Source: an uncultured Agathobacter sp.
Lineage (GTDB): Bacteria; Bacillota; Clostridia; Lachnospirales; Lachnospiraceae
Direction of reading: 5' to 3'
Length of the DNA stretch: 64,000 nt
NCBI GenBank assembly: GCA_910587655.1
Contig: CAJUND010000003.1
Location: 124,001 to 188,000, forward strand
Below, in pieces: positions 1 to 7,494 of the stretch (position 1 is its first letter; each line of letters starts with the position of its first letter). The position numbers were made by a program, and so were the translations under genes. The notes beneath the pieces were generated by a model. The model ran no database searches. It saw nothing but the letters and a program-made list of their open reading frames with translations, and had not been told where the DNA came from.

Positions 1-195
1 CCGGTATCCCTTCCTGTCACATGCTTCATCCATACATGCAATTACATGAAATACTTCACTTCCCGCCATTCTTACCAGGTAAGGATACTTCCCCCTTACT
101 GTAACAAATCCTCTTTTCTTTAATGTTTCCCCAAACACTTTTTTAAAAGCCTGAACCAGACAGCCAGCCTTTTCCATGGTATGATACCTTCTCAT
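1..195 (-). CDS. Hypothetical protein, N-terminal part (runs off the window)
   Basis: The open frame starts at the ATG whose first base is 195 and stays open for 65 codons to the window edge, so only the N-terminus is visible. A strong ribosome site (AAGGAGGAG at about 201-210) fixes the start. The visible protein is basic and soluble-looking: a helix-like segment (residues 7-27) followed by beta-like stretches (KYPYLVRMAG, SEVFHVIA). It has no signal peptide or membrane segment. I do not recognise the family. The upstream promoter with paired direct repeats (275-344) suggests regulated expression. Confidence 0.6.
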   Translation of the reverse strand, partial: MRRYHTMEKAGCLVQAFKKVFGETLKKRGFVTVRGKYPYLVRMAGSEVFHVIACMDEACDRKGYR

Positions 196-274
196 TTATG
201 TCTCCTCCTTTGTATCCGGAAAATCCCTCCAAAAGTCCGAAAGGGATTATCCAAAAAAGCTTATGATACCCCGA

Positions 275-344
275 AGTCTATTCCTGTATCTGTAGTTTTT
301 CAACCCCTGGTTCCCTGAACGGTCGTATTCCTTCCTGAACGGTC
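275..344 (-). promoter_or_regulatory. Promoter with two upstream direct repeats (LytTR-like sites)
   Basis: On the minus strand TTGAAA (298-303) and TAGACT (275-280) are 17 bases apart and point at the gene starting at 195. Upstream lie two identical nine-base blocks, ACCGTTCAG, at 315-323 and 335-343, exactly 20 bases apart and in the same orientation. Direct nine-base repeats with a GTT core about two helical turns apart are typical of LytTR-family response regulators. That assignment is inference. Confidence 0.45.
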
Positions 345-489
345 AGAAATTTTGTTTTTCTAGTAAAAAAATGCCCCCTCCGATGTAATTTCAGAAAAAC
401 ATTGAAAACCCCGGAACAACATGGTAAACTTCATAAGTACACCTCCCGTAAGGGAATCGAACCACAACTACTACACAGGGGAAATTACT

Positions 490-1065
490 ATGGGAAAAAT
501 TATTTTAGCCAGGGAAGCTGACAAAGGGATGCGCACGAGACAGATAACCATGCTTATAACAATGAGTCTTGTCTGCGGTTTTGGCGGTCTTCCGGTCGGT
601 GCAATTTTAAGCGGCGTCATGCAGGCCGTTTTACAAGACAGCTCCATTCCTGTCATGTACGGTTTCTTACTAGCCCCCATTTTTGCGGGAATGATAATCG
701 GATTTTTTGTAATGAAAAAAGACATGGATTTGAAAAACCATACACGCTGTGAATCCTGCGGGGAAACCATGCAGCCGCTGACTGAACTGGATACCGTATT
801 CCAGATTCCGGCAAGGGGTGAGGAAACTTATGAAAACGCCATGCAGTATCTTGCCGCCAGCATGGAACGCGTTTCCGGCGTCCATGATATCGCCTTCGGG
901 CAAAGGGGATGTTTTGCCTGCGTCTACCGCTGCAGAAACTGCGGAAAACACCTGTTAAGAATTATGGATTTTCTTCCGGATATCGGAAACTGTATAGAAA
1001 AGCACACCTATTATTTTGACTATCATTCTTTTTGCCGGCTCCGCGGAAAAAACGACCTGACATAA
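490..1065 (+). CDS. Membrane protein with paired-cysteine (zinc-ribbon-like) motifs
   Basis: 191 residues from the ATG at 490. An in-frame ATG at 421 has no ribosome site, whereas AGGGGAA precedes 490. Two hydrophobic segments (about residues 19-45 and 53-73) are followed by a cytosolic-looking tail with CESC, a lone CFAC and CRNC pairs, a pattern usual for a structural zinc site. The gene lies 49 bases upstream of another membrane protein on the same strand, so the two may be co-transcribed. I do not recognise the family; the function is unknown. Confidence 0.65.
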   Translation: MGKIILAREADKGMRTRQITMLITMSLVCGFGGLPVGAILSGVMQAVLQDSSIPVMYGFLLAPIFAGMIIGFFVMKKDMDLKNHTRCESCGETMQPLTELDTVFQIPARGEETYENAMQYLAASMERVSGVHDIAFGQRGCFACVYRCRNCGKHLLRIMDFLPDIGNCIEKHTYYFDYHSFCRLRGKNDLT

Positions 1066-1114
1066 CCGGTAAAACCGTATAACAAAAATACAAATGAAAG
1101 GATAAATACCCGGA

Positions 1115-1996
1115 ATGAGACGTATCCCAATTGATTTTGCGATTGCATTTGTCATTGCCTTCGCAATCGGCTCACTGATAAATTTCGGTGCAGACAAATA
1201 CATAAAAAGTAAGGAAAACGAAGAAGTGGAAGTGGAGTATTCCAGTACAAAACCAGGAGCTGCCGCTGAAAAAACAGTGCCTGTTATCTCCAGTATTGAT
1301 GAAATGATGAATGAAAAGGTTTTTACCTTTCACACGGATTCTTTTTTGTCAGACTATAAAATCATATTTGCGGATGACAACATGTACTATTTATTCCCCC
1401 TTCCGTCCGGGGAAACGGTTCTTATTGACCTTTATTTTGACCATGTCTGCCTGGAATATGACACCAGCGGTGACGAAGATTCCGACGAGCCCTATTTTAG
1501 CAGGACACCCCGACTTAACAGGGATCTCTATTCTGTAATGCCGGTAGGAAAAGTCGTAAAAGAACCGCTTTCCGCAGAAACCCTGGAAGTCCTGGAACAG
1601 CGGGGACTGCAGGTAACGGACCCATCCTTTTACATAGATATGCGCGGGGAATATAAAGATTTTGATGCCGAAGCCTTTCAAATGAAAGCCGGTATGGTCA
1701 GCGCACTGGCAGGAATTGCAGTCTATCTCCTTGTCCGCTGGCTGATGATTGCAAGCGGTCTTTTTGCTCCGTTATTTCCGCTCCGTTTTATGAGAAAATG
1801 GAAACGTTATGTGATTTATAACGGAATTTTATATTATGATGAAAATATAAAGGAAATCCACCGCCTGCACAAACAGGGGAACATAAATGCAGCGGCACAG
1901 GAATTCTGCAGGCTGACAAATACAGATATGGACGAAGCCATGATGGCAATGGGTTACTGGAAGGAACTTTACGGAGAAGGAATCCTGCATATTTAA
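1115..1996 (+). CDS. Two-pass membrane protein of unknown function
   Basis: 293 residues, preceded by AAAGGA. An N-terminal hydrophobic helix (about 5-24) is followed by an acidic domain of about 150 residues predicted outside the membrane. A second hydrophobic stretch (about 195-225) and a basic cytosolic tail of about 70 residues complete it. No catalytic motif was recognised. It ends convergently with the minus-strand gene at 1993-2223, sharing four bases. A protein of similar two-helix plan is encoded at 36623-37672, but no sequence relationship was established. Confidence 0.6.
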   Translation: MRRIPIDFAIAFVIAFAIGSLINFGADKYIKSKENEEVEVEYSSTKPGAAAEKTVPVISSIDEMMNEKVFTFHTDSFLSDYKIIFADDNMYYLFPLPSGETVLIDLYFDHVCLEYDTSGDEDSDEPYFSRTPRLNRDLYSVMPVGKVVKEPLSAETLEVLEQRGLQVTDPSFYIDMRGEYKDFDAEAFQMKAGMVSALAGIAVYLLVRWLMIASGLFAPLFPLRFMRKWKRYVIYNGILYYDENIKEIHRLHKQGNINAAAQEFCRLTNTDMDEAMMAMGYWKELYGEGILHI

Positions 1997-2223
1997 TCAT
2001 CAAATTCCATGGTTACAAAAAAACCCTTATCCGTTTCCTTAACCTCCACAACAACCCCCTCCTGGCTTTTTAACCGCTCACCAACCTCGTAATTTCCGGA
2101 CATCGCAATTGCATGTTCAATCGTGTAATAATAAGATGTCGGAAGCCTGCCTTCCGTCACTTTCAGACGGTCCCCCTCCTTCGCCAGTCCCGGACGCTCC
2201 ATCTTAAATTCCATCCGTCTCAT
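1993..2223 (-). CDS. Small conserved-looking hypothetical protein (76 aa)
   Basis: The ATG at 2223 overlaps the stop of the DUF308 gene by an ATGA, so the two are translationally coupled. The short soluble protein has beta-rich segments such as GVVVEVKETDKGFFVTMEFD near its C-terminus and no membrane helix or metal motif. I do not recognise the family. Its coupling to a DUF308 membrane protein suggests a partner role, but nothing in the sequence proves it. Confidence 0.6.
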   Translation of the reverse strand: MRRMEFKMERPGLAKEGDRLKVTEGRLPTSYYYTIEHAIAMSGNYEVGERLKSQEGVVVEVKETDKGFFVTMEFDD

Positions 2224-2807
2224 TGTTTCTTATCCTCTTCAAATTCCACGTCAATGGTTCCGTTTCTCCTGTCATATTCCCTCGCTGCACGGGCAGCGGC
2301 AGAAGCAATCCAGATATTTGAAGCCCCGTTAAAAATCAGTATGATTCCCACCAGAACCATCGCGTTTTCCACTACGTGAAAGGCGTCAAACACACATACC
2401 AGTCCGGATAAAATACAAATAACCGCAAGTGCCAGATTCACTCCCCACGAGGAATATCCCATCCGTTTTGCACTGACTGTTTCCATCACAGCACGGATGC
2501 CGTGAAACAGAAGCAGGACCCCGATAATTACCGGAACCAGGCTCATGACTGCTGCCGGCTGGCTTAATACCCAGATTCCTGCCGCAAGAACCAGAATCCC
2601 CGCCACCACGGAAAAGCTGTTCGCAGCAAGTCCCAGCAGAAAGCTTCCCAGATAAACGATTCCTATTACTATCATCATTACTGCAATGATTCTTCCAATC
2701 AGATTAATTACGCCGTCCCTGTAAATAACAATAATAATACCAAGTATGATACACAGTGCTGACGACAGCATAAAATCTGCTTTCATCTTTTTTAATAATT
2801 CTTTCAT
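2220..2807 (-). CDS. DUF308 / HdeD-like membrane protein
   Basis: 195 residues with about six hydrophobic segments in paired repeats, each with glycine-rich turns (CIILGIIIVIY, VVAGILVLAAGIWVL, VPVIIGVLLLFHGI, LALAVICILSGLVCV). This is the usual pattern of the DUF308/HdeD family, small integral membrane proteins linked to acid or general stress in enterobacteria. A charged tail (EFEEDKKQ) ends in the cytosol. A modest GGAAG site precedes the ATG. The gene follows the SseB-like gene by 41 bases and overlaps the next small gene by four bases. Confidence 0.8.
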   Translation of the reverse strand: MKELLKKMKADFMLSSALCIILGIIIVIYRDGVINLIGRIIAVMMIVIGIVYLGSFLLGLAANSFSVVAGILVLAAGIWVLSQPAAVMSLVPVIIGVLLLFHGIRAVMETVSAKRMGYSSWGVNLALAVICILSGLVCVFDAFHVVENAMVLVGIILIFNGASNIWIASAAARAAREYDRRNGTIDVEFEEDKKQ

Positions 2808-2848
2808 GTCAAGTAACTTCCTTTCATTGTATCTTCAGCCAGTGGGCA

Positions 2849-3754
2849 TTATTTTATTTCCAGCAGCTCCACAACCTTCTGCATTTCCGCTCCCCCGGCA
2901 GGAATTTCCCCGTGTCCGGTATGTTTTAAATCCGCTTCCATCTCACCAACCAGCCATTTGCCGTCTTCTTTCGTCCTCTCAATGGTAAAATAACGTCCTT
3001 TTTCCTGAGCTGCATCCCATGACAGATAAATGCGGTAACAGGACGGGATTTCCATTCCCTGTTCCGGCATGCCAATTTGGACAAGCAGCATATCCTCCGA
3101 TAAATTCAGCGGCATAACCGAAAATTCCTCTGTCAGATACGGATACATCCGCGGATGCTGGTAACAGGATTCAAACAGTTCATCAATATATTGTTCCTTT
3201 TCCTCGAACAGTTTATCTATCATTTCTTTCCCCTGTTCAAAAAATTTTTTGGGAAAATGCCCAAATTCAAACTCTTTGCGCTCAAACGCGAAATACTGTT
3301 CCGGCGTCAGCTCCACCTTTTTTTTCTGCCCGCCGGCCTGCCGTTTTTTCTCAGCCTCTGCAATCTGTTCCACCAGCGCACGCTTAAATACCAGATTCTG
3401 CGTAAAAGGATTGATTGCAATTCCGTCTATCTGTTCTATATGCTGCTCAACCATATGGTTTGCCGCAAGAAACGGAAGGTTTAATACCAGTTCGCTTTTT
3501 GGCTTTGCGGGAATATGCTCCTTACTTGTGTACAGCGGAAAATATGAGGTGTTTTCCGGTCCCGGCAGCAGACAGGGCACCGGTTTTTTTTGCTGGTTCA
3601 TAGAAGCCGGAACTAAAATCCTGCTGGCAATCAGCTTTACAACAAGCTGGTTTAAATGCTGCGGTGTATTTTCTTTTAAATATGTATCAATAAATTCCTC
3701 GATTTCTTCGTTTCTGACATTAATTGTCAGGTTTTCCTTCTCCTGGTCACTCAT
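2849..3754 (-). CDS. SseB-family N-terminal domain protein
   Basis: 301 residues, soluble. The middle of the N-terminal half carries the pattern typical of SseB N-terminal domain proteins: YFPLYTSKEHIP, then LVLNLPF, then IDGIAINPFTQNLVF (about residues 70-125). The C-terminal half is beta-rich and may be a second copy of an SseB-like fold. These domains are widespread in Firmicutes outside secretion systems and their function is not established. The start overlaps the NUDIX gene stop by four bases, so the two form an operon. Confidence 0.7.
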   Translation of the reverse strand: MSDQEKENLTINVRNEEIEEFIDTYLKENTPQHLNQLVVKLIASRILVPASMNQQKKPVPCLLPGPENTSYFPLYTSKEHIPAKPKSELVLNLPFLAANHMVEQHIEQIDGIAINPFTQNLVFKRALVEQIAEAEKKRQAGGQKKKVELTPEQYFAFERKEFEFGHFPKKFFEQGKEMIDKLFEEKEQYIDELFESCYQHPRMYPYLTEEFSVMPLNLSEDMLLVQIGMPEQGMEIPSCYRIYLSWDAAQEKGRYFTIERTKEDGKWLVGEMEADLKHTGHGEIPAGGAEMQKVVELLEIK

Positions 3755-4269
3755 CCTTTGCTGCTCCTTTCCCCGCCAATCTCCGGCATCAGCCGGATAA
3801 ATTCACTGTCACGGTAGCTCCACGGCTGCGTTTCAAAAAACGGTTTATTCCCCGCTATGATTTCTTCGGGCAAAGCCCATTTCAGATGATATCCCCGCGC
3901 AAGCTCGCTTTCCGTCATATGCGTATGCTCTGTCCTGTCAGAGGCGTCGCAGAAAAAAAAGCAGGAGTGGCAGACAAATATTTTATCCGGTTCAAAAATA
4001 TCTCTCCGCCGCTCCACGATTTCCCCGATTTCCTGAATTGATTCCGGAATTACAATAAGTCCTGATTCTTCCCTTACCTCACGAATCAGGGCGCTTTTTA
4101 AGTCCTCTCCCGGCTCCACGCCGCCGCCAAGAAGTTTATAGTCTCCGGCAGTTCCCTGCTGTGTGGCGATTTTCCCGTCCCTGATAATGATTGCCCTTGT
4201 GGAATATTTCTCAAAAACCGGCATATGATCTGAATAGTTTTTTTTGTCAAGTGTCAGAAGTAATTTCAT
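3751..4269 (-). CDS. NUDIX hydrolase
   Basis: 172 residues. The NUDIX box is intact: G, five residues, E, seven residues, then REVREESGL, in the stretch beginning GGVEPGEDLKSALIREV (about residues 50-72). Such enzymes hydrolyse nucleoside diphosphates linked to another group, using the box glutamates to bind magnesium. The substrate cannot be told from sequence. A strong GGAGGAGAAGAGG site precedes the ATG. The gene is first in an operon with the SseB-like protein, downstream of a good promoter at 4335-4363. Confidence 0.88.
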   Translation of the reverse strand: MKLLLTLDKKNYSDHMPVFEKYSTRAIIIRDGKIATQQGTAGDYKLLGGGVEPGEDLKSALIREVREESGLIVIPESIQEIGEIVERRRDIFEPDKIFVCHSCFFFCDASDRTEHTHMTESELARGYHLKWALPEEIIAGNKPFFETQPWSYRDSEFIRLMPEIGGERSSKG

Positions 4270-4334
4270 TCCTCTTCTCCTCCCAAAATGTGCTTGTTAT
4301 GGAAAATGTTATGCGTCCCCTGAGTACATTACAT

Positions 4335-4363
4335 ATTATACATTACTTCTTTTGCTTATGAAA
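4335..4363 (-). promoter_or_regulatory. Promoter for the NUDIX/SseB operon
   Basis: Minus strand: TTTCAT (4358-4363), 17-base spacer, perfect TATAAT (4335-4340). It lies just after the stop of the JAMM gene and points at the NUDIX start at 4269. Confidence 0.6.
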
Positions 4364-4369
4364 TACATT

Positions 4370-4801
4370 TTATGAAATTGTTTCACAGTTTTCCAGAATC
4401 ACCGGTTCTTCTGTAACTTCTTTTTCCCGGCTGACGGTATAAGCTTTCAGCTGCGGCGCCTCCCGGTTCATAAGGGAGAAAACCAGATAGCTGATGGATG
4501 TATCATATGCAAGACGTCTGTCCTCTTCGGAAAATTCAGCGGGTGAATCCGGATGGGAATGCCAGCTGCCAAGCAGCACAAACCCATGTTTACGCATGTC
4601 CCTTACCGCGGTAAGCTGTTCACTGATATCCATAAGATAATGCGTACTGCTGTGTTTTGTATTCGTCAGCAGATATATTTTTTTTATTTCTTTTGCCTCT
4701 CCGTCCAGGCTGCCTGCAAGCAGCCCGCAGGCTTCTTCCGGCAGCTGCCGCATGGCATGGAGAAGAATTTTTTCATAATCTGACTGTTTCATCCGCAGCA
4801 T
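4370..4801 (-). CDS. JAMM/MPN+ metallopeptidase (Mov34/M67 family)
   Basis: 143 residues from the ATG at 4801. That start has a GGGAT site, while the longer frame back to 4840 would lie inside moeB. The JAMM zinc signature is complete: an upstream glutamate in LPEEACGLLAG, then HSHPDSPAEFSEED, matching H-x-H-x7-S-x2-D. Bacterial stand-alone M67 enzymes such as mycobacterial Mec+ cleave a cysteine or other adduct from the C-terminus of a ubiquitin-like sulfur carrier. Its place next to a MoeB/ThiF enzyme and a serine acetyltransferase fits that role, but no carrier protein gene is seen nearby. Confidence 0.85.
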   Translation of the reverse strand: MLRMKQSDYEKILLHAMRQLPEEACGLLAGSLDGEAKEIKKIYLLTNTKHSSTHYLMDISEQLTAVRDMRKHGFVLLGSWHSHPDSPAEFSEEDRRLAYDTSISYLVFSLMNREAPQLKAYTVSREKEVTEEPVILENCETIS

Positions 4802-4805
4802 ATTT

Positions 4806-5576
4806 CTATCCCGTTTTTCCCCGTAATTTCCGGTGCGCACGGCATTCGCCGGTTTCCCCTGGAAGCTTCACTGTATGGAACTCCATGTTTAATGCATCAT
4901 ATGTCAGAAGCCGTCCTGTCAGAAGCTCTCCGGCGCCCGTGAAGAATTTCACCGCTTCCAGTGCCTGAAGGCTCCCGATGACCCCGGCAAGCGCACCGAT
5001 AACGCCGGTATTTTTTGCCGGCGGCACATCATTTTCTGACGGAGGATTTCCAAATACGCAGCGGTAACACGGACCCCTCCCCGGCACGTAAGTCATAAGC
5101 TGTCCCTGAAAACGGGAAATTCCTGCATGGGTAAAAGGTTTTTCTGCCATAACGCAGGCGTCATTGATTAAAAACTTGGCAGTAAAATTATCTGTCGCAT
5201 CCAGAATAAAATCATAATCCGCGATTAATGGTGTGATGTTTTCTTCCGTCACCAGTTCGTGGTAAGTCCTTACATGAATATCCGGATTCATGGCACAGAG
5301 CTTCTCTTTTGCAGAATCCACCTTTGCCCTTCCGATATCCGCAGTAGTGTGCAGAAGCTGCCTCTGCAGGTTTGATCTGTCAACCTCGTCAGCGTCTGCA
5401 ATACCAATGGTTCCGACTCCTGCTGCCGCCAGATACATGGACACCGGCGAACCAAGTCCGCCGGCCCCAATTACAAGCGCCCTTCCGTTATACAGACGCT
5501 CCTGCCCGCTGATGCCAACTTCTTTTAACATAATATTCCGGCGATACCGCTCCATCTGTTCGTTTGATAAAGACAT
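4806..5576 (-). CDS. MoeB/ThiF-family adenylyltransferase (E1-like)
   Basis: 256 residues. The nucleotide-binding loop GAGGLGSPVSMYLAAAGVG (about 37-55) and the DADEVDRSNLQRQ motif are canonical. The family activates the C-terminal glycine of a ThiS/MoaD/CysO-like carrier as an acyl-adenylate. The first zinc-binding pair CYRC is present. The second pair, normally CxxC near the end, reads CRAH, so one ligand may be histidine or the site may be altered. AGGAGGACAGC precedes the ATG. The gene follows the serine acetyltransferase by nine bases and runs directly into the JAMM gene. Confidence 0.88.
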   Translation of the reverse strand: MSLSNEQMERYRRNIMLKEVGISGQERLYNGRALVIGAGGLGSPVSMYLAAAGVGTIGIADADEVDRSNLQRQLLHTTADIGRAKVDSAKEKLCAMNPDIHVRTYHELVTEENITPLIADYDFILDATDNFTAKFLINDACVMAEKPFTHAGISRFQGQLMTYVPGRGPCYRCVFGNPPSENDVPPAKNTGVIGALAGVIGSLQALEAVKFFTGAGELLTGRLLTYDALNMEFHTVKLPGETGECRAHRKLRGKTG

Positions 5577-5585
5577 GCTGTCCTC

Positions 5586-6548
5586 CTATATCACGTAAAA
5601 CCACGATTCGTCCGACGCCTGCCGGTGCAGCCTGTCATCCTCACTGTGGTAAACAAGCTCCTGGTTTTTTACACTGACCTTTGTGCCCTTCTGGATGGAT
5701 TTTGTTATGAATGAATTGCCGCCAATGACAACCCCCTCCTCAATCACCGTCTCGCCTCCCAGAATGGACGCCCCCGAATAAATGGTCACATGGTCCTTAA
5801 TGGTCGGATGCCTGCGTACATCACGCAGCTTCTGTCCGCCCTGGGTGGACAGCGCACCAAGCGTCACTCCCTGGTAAAGCTTGACATGTTCTCCGATCAC
5901 GGTCGTTTCCCCGACCACGATTCCGGTACCGTGGTCAATAAAAAAATATTTGCCGATGGTTGCCCCCGGATGGATATCAATTCCGGTTTTACTGTGCGCC
6001 TGCTCGGTCATCATTCGCGGAATCATCGGTACGTCCAGTAAAAACAGTTCATGCGCCAGACGGTAAACGGTTATCGCATAAATTCCCGGATAGGAAAAGA
6101 TAATTTCATCCTTGCTTCTTGCTGCCGGATCCCCGTCATATGCGGCCTGCAAATCCGTTTCCAGATATTCACGGACCTTTGGAATCGTCTTTAAAAATGC
6201 CACGGATGCTTCTGCCGCAAAGGCTTCCACCTGTTCTTCCCCGTCTTCGCCAAAAGCCTTTGTATATTTTAACACGACCGCAATCTGTTTATTCAGGTGA
6301 AAAATCACGTCCTCGATCAGCGTGGATACCGTATGCTCCACATTGTAAATTTTGTGCGTCTTGTCACGGAAAAATCCCGGATAAACTATTGTCAGAAGAT
6401 TCTCAAGAATCTCCATAATTTCCTGCTTATCGGGCTGGTTATAAATATCCATCTTGTCAACTGCACGGTCTTGATTATAATCATTTAGAATTGCACAGAG
6501 AATACCCTGTATTTCTTTTTCTATTTTATTTTTCATGTTATTCTCCAT
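5586..6548 (-). CDS. cysE: Serine O-acetyltransferase
   Basis: 320 residues from the ATG at 6548, chosen because AGGAGA lies seven bases upstream; the in-frame ATG at 6566 has no ribosome site. It makes O-acetylserine from serine and acetyl-CoA, the committed step of cysteine synthesis. The C-terminal half is a left-handed beta helix of hexapeptide repeats with the catalytic-region motif IDHGTGIVVGETTVIG and GGNSFITKSI. The N-terminal helical extension makes it the long form found in many anaerobes rather than the short EpsC form. Downstream come MoeB and JAMM genes; no cysteine synthase is in the window. Confidence 0.9.
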   Translation of the reverse strand: MENNMKNKIEKEIQGILCAILNDYNQDRAVDKMDIYNQPDKQEIMEILENLLTIVYPGFFRDKTHKIYNVEHTVSTLIEDVIFHLNKQIAVVLKYTKAFGEDGEEQVEAFAAEASVAFLKTIPKVREYLETDLQAAYDGDPAARSKDEIIFSYPGIYAITVYRLAHELFLLDVPMIPRMMTEQAHSKTGIDIHPGATIGKYFFIDHGTGIVVGETTVIGEHVKLYQGVTLGALSTQGGQKLRDVRRHPTIKDHVTIYSGASILGGETVIEEGVVIGGNSFITKSIQKGTKVSVKNQELVYHSEDDRLHRQASDESWFYVI

Positions 6549-6578
6549 TCTGTCTCCTGCATTCATAATATCATATGT

Positions 6579-7385
6579 TTATTGTTCTTTGTCATGCTCA
6601 TATTTTTGCCAGAACAGAAATGCCGCGCCTGCCACCGCCGCTGTAAGCGCTGCAACCAGACACTCCGCCGCCAAAATATTCAGCTTTCCTGATAAGGCTA
6701 CAACTAAAAAATCCACCAGAAAATGTCCAAGATACGCCAGAAGAACCATCTGTTTTTTCGCGTGTTTTACTCCGAGATACACAAGAGCCGTCAGCGCAGT
6801 CTGCAGAATAACCGCAAAAACACGCTCGATTCCCGCCATGTAAAAAAGGGATGCCGGTGTGGATAAAAGCTGCTGGATATTCTGCAGCGCCTGGGTCTTT
6901 ACACTTCCTTCCAGCTCCTCCACCTGCGCTGCAAGCGAGCCTGAATTAAGCATCACGGAGGTTGTCAGATTATTGATATTTGCAATCCCGACCAGCAGTA
7001 TGGATTCCGCACCACCGTGCCCGATTCCGTACATCAGCGCACCGTCGTTGTCCATGGTAAATCTTTTATGCTTAATTAAAATTTTTGCTGCAAAAAATCT
7101 TCCGGTTTCCTCAAAAACCGCTGCTGCAAGTCCGCCGTACAATGCAGTCAGCAGGAAATTTTTCTGCAGCATATCCCCCGCCAGTCCAAACACCAGCATA
7201 TGGCACATCTGTTCCAGCACCATTGCCGAAAGGATAAAAATTAATCCGCCGATAAAAAAGAGCTGTACCTTTGCCTTAGTCCTTTTGCGCCAGTATAACA
7301 TGAGAAAAACCGGCAGTCCAACTGAAACCAGAACGGAAAATCCCATTCCTGCCATTGCTGCCGCCGACACACTTCCAAGTTCCAT
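6579..7385 (-). CDS. YhfC-family integral membrane protein (putative intramembrane metalloprotease)
   Basis: About 268 residues. A GTG at 7388 abuts the ATG at 7385, and GAGG eight bases upstream favours the ATG. About seven hydrophobic helices carry the conserved polar motifs FEETGR, GIGHGGAES and LGHFLVDF, the arrangement described for YhfC-like members of the CPBP/PrsW-type membrane protease clan. Protease activity is inferred from those motifs only. It stands first in a run with cysE, moeB and the JAMM gene, behind a strong promoter at 7418-7446. Confidence 0.78.
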   Translation of the reverse strand: MELGSVSAAAMAGMGFSVLVSVGLPVFLMLYWRKRTKAKVQLFFIGGLIFILSAMVLEQMCHMLVFGLAGDMLQKNFLLTALYGGLAAAVFEETGRFFAAKILIKHKRFTMDNDGALMYGIGHGGAESILLVGIANINNLTTSVMLNSGSLAAQVEELEGSVKTQALQNIQQLLSTPASLFYMAGIERVFAVILQTALTALVYLGVKHAKKQMVLLAYLGHFLVDFLVVALSGKLNILAAECLVAALTAAVAGAAFLFWQKYEHDKEQ

Positions 7386-7417
7386 CACAAAAACCTCACT
7401 TTCCCTGCATAAATTTC

Positions 7418-7446
7418 ATTATACCGTAAGTGCCGGTTATCTTCAA
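7418..7446 (-). promoter_or_regulatory. Promoter for yhfC-cysE-moeB-JAMM
   Basis: Minus strand: TTGAAG (7441-7446), 17-base spacer, perfect TATAAT (7418-7423), about 30 bases ahead of the YhfC-like start. No other good promoter was seen before the cysE gene, so the four genes are probably one transcript. Confidence 0.65.
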
Positions 7447-7450
7447 GAAC

Positions 7451-7493
7451 AAAGGCAGGCGCCACCACAGCATATGGTGACGCCTGCCTTTTT
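7451..7493. terminator. Rho-independent terminator (strong inverted repeat)
   Basis: A near-perfect inverted repeat with arms of about 18 bases (AAAGGCAGGCG... and ...CGCCTGCCTTT) around a short loop. It lies immediately after the stop of the AraC-type gene on the minus strand. T-rich runs flank both sides, so it may work in both directions. Confidence 0.85.
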
Positions 7494-7494
7494 G

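Noticed and set aside
430..475. Minus-strand GGTTCGATTCC resembling a tRNA T-loop
   Set aside because: Flanking bases do not form a T-stem, and no acceptor, anticodon or D arm can be drawn.
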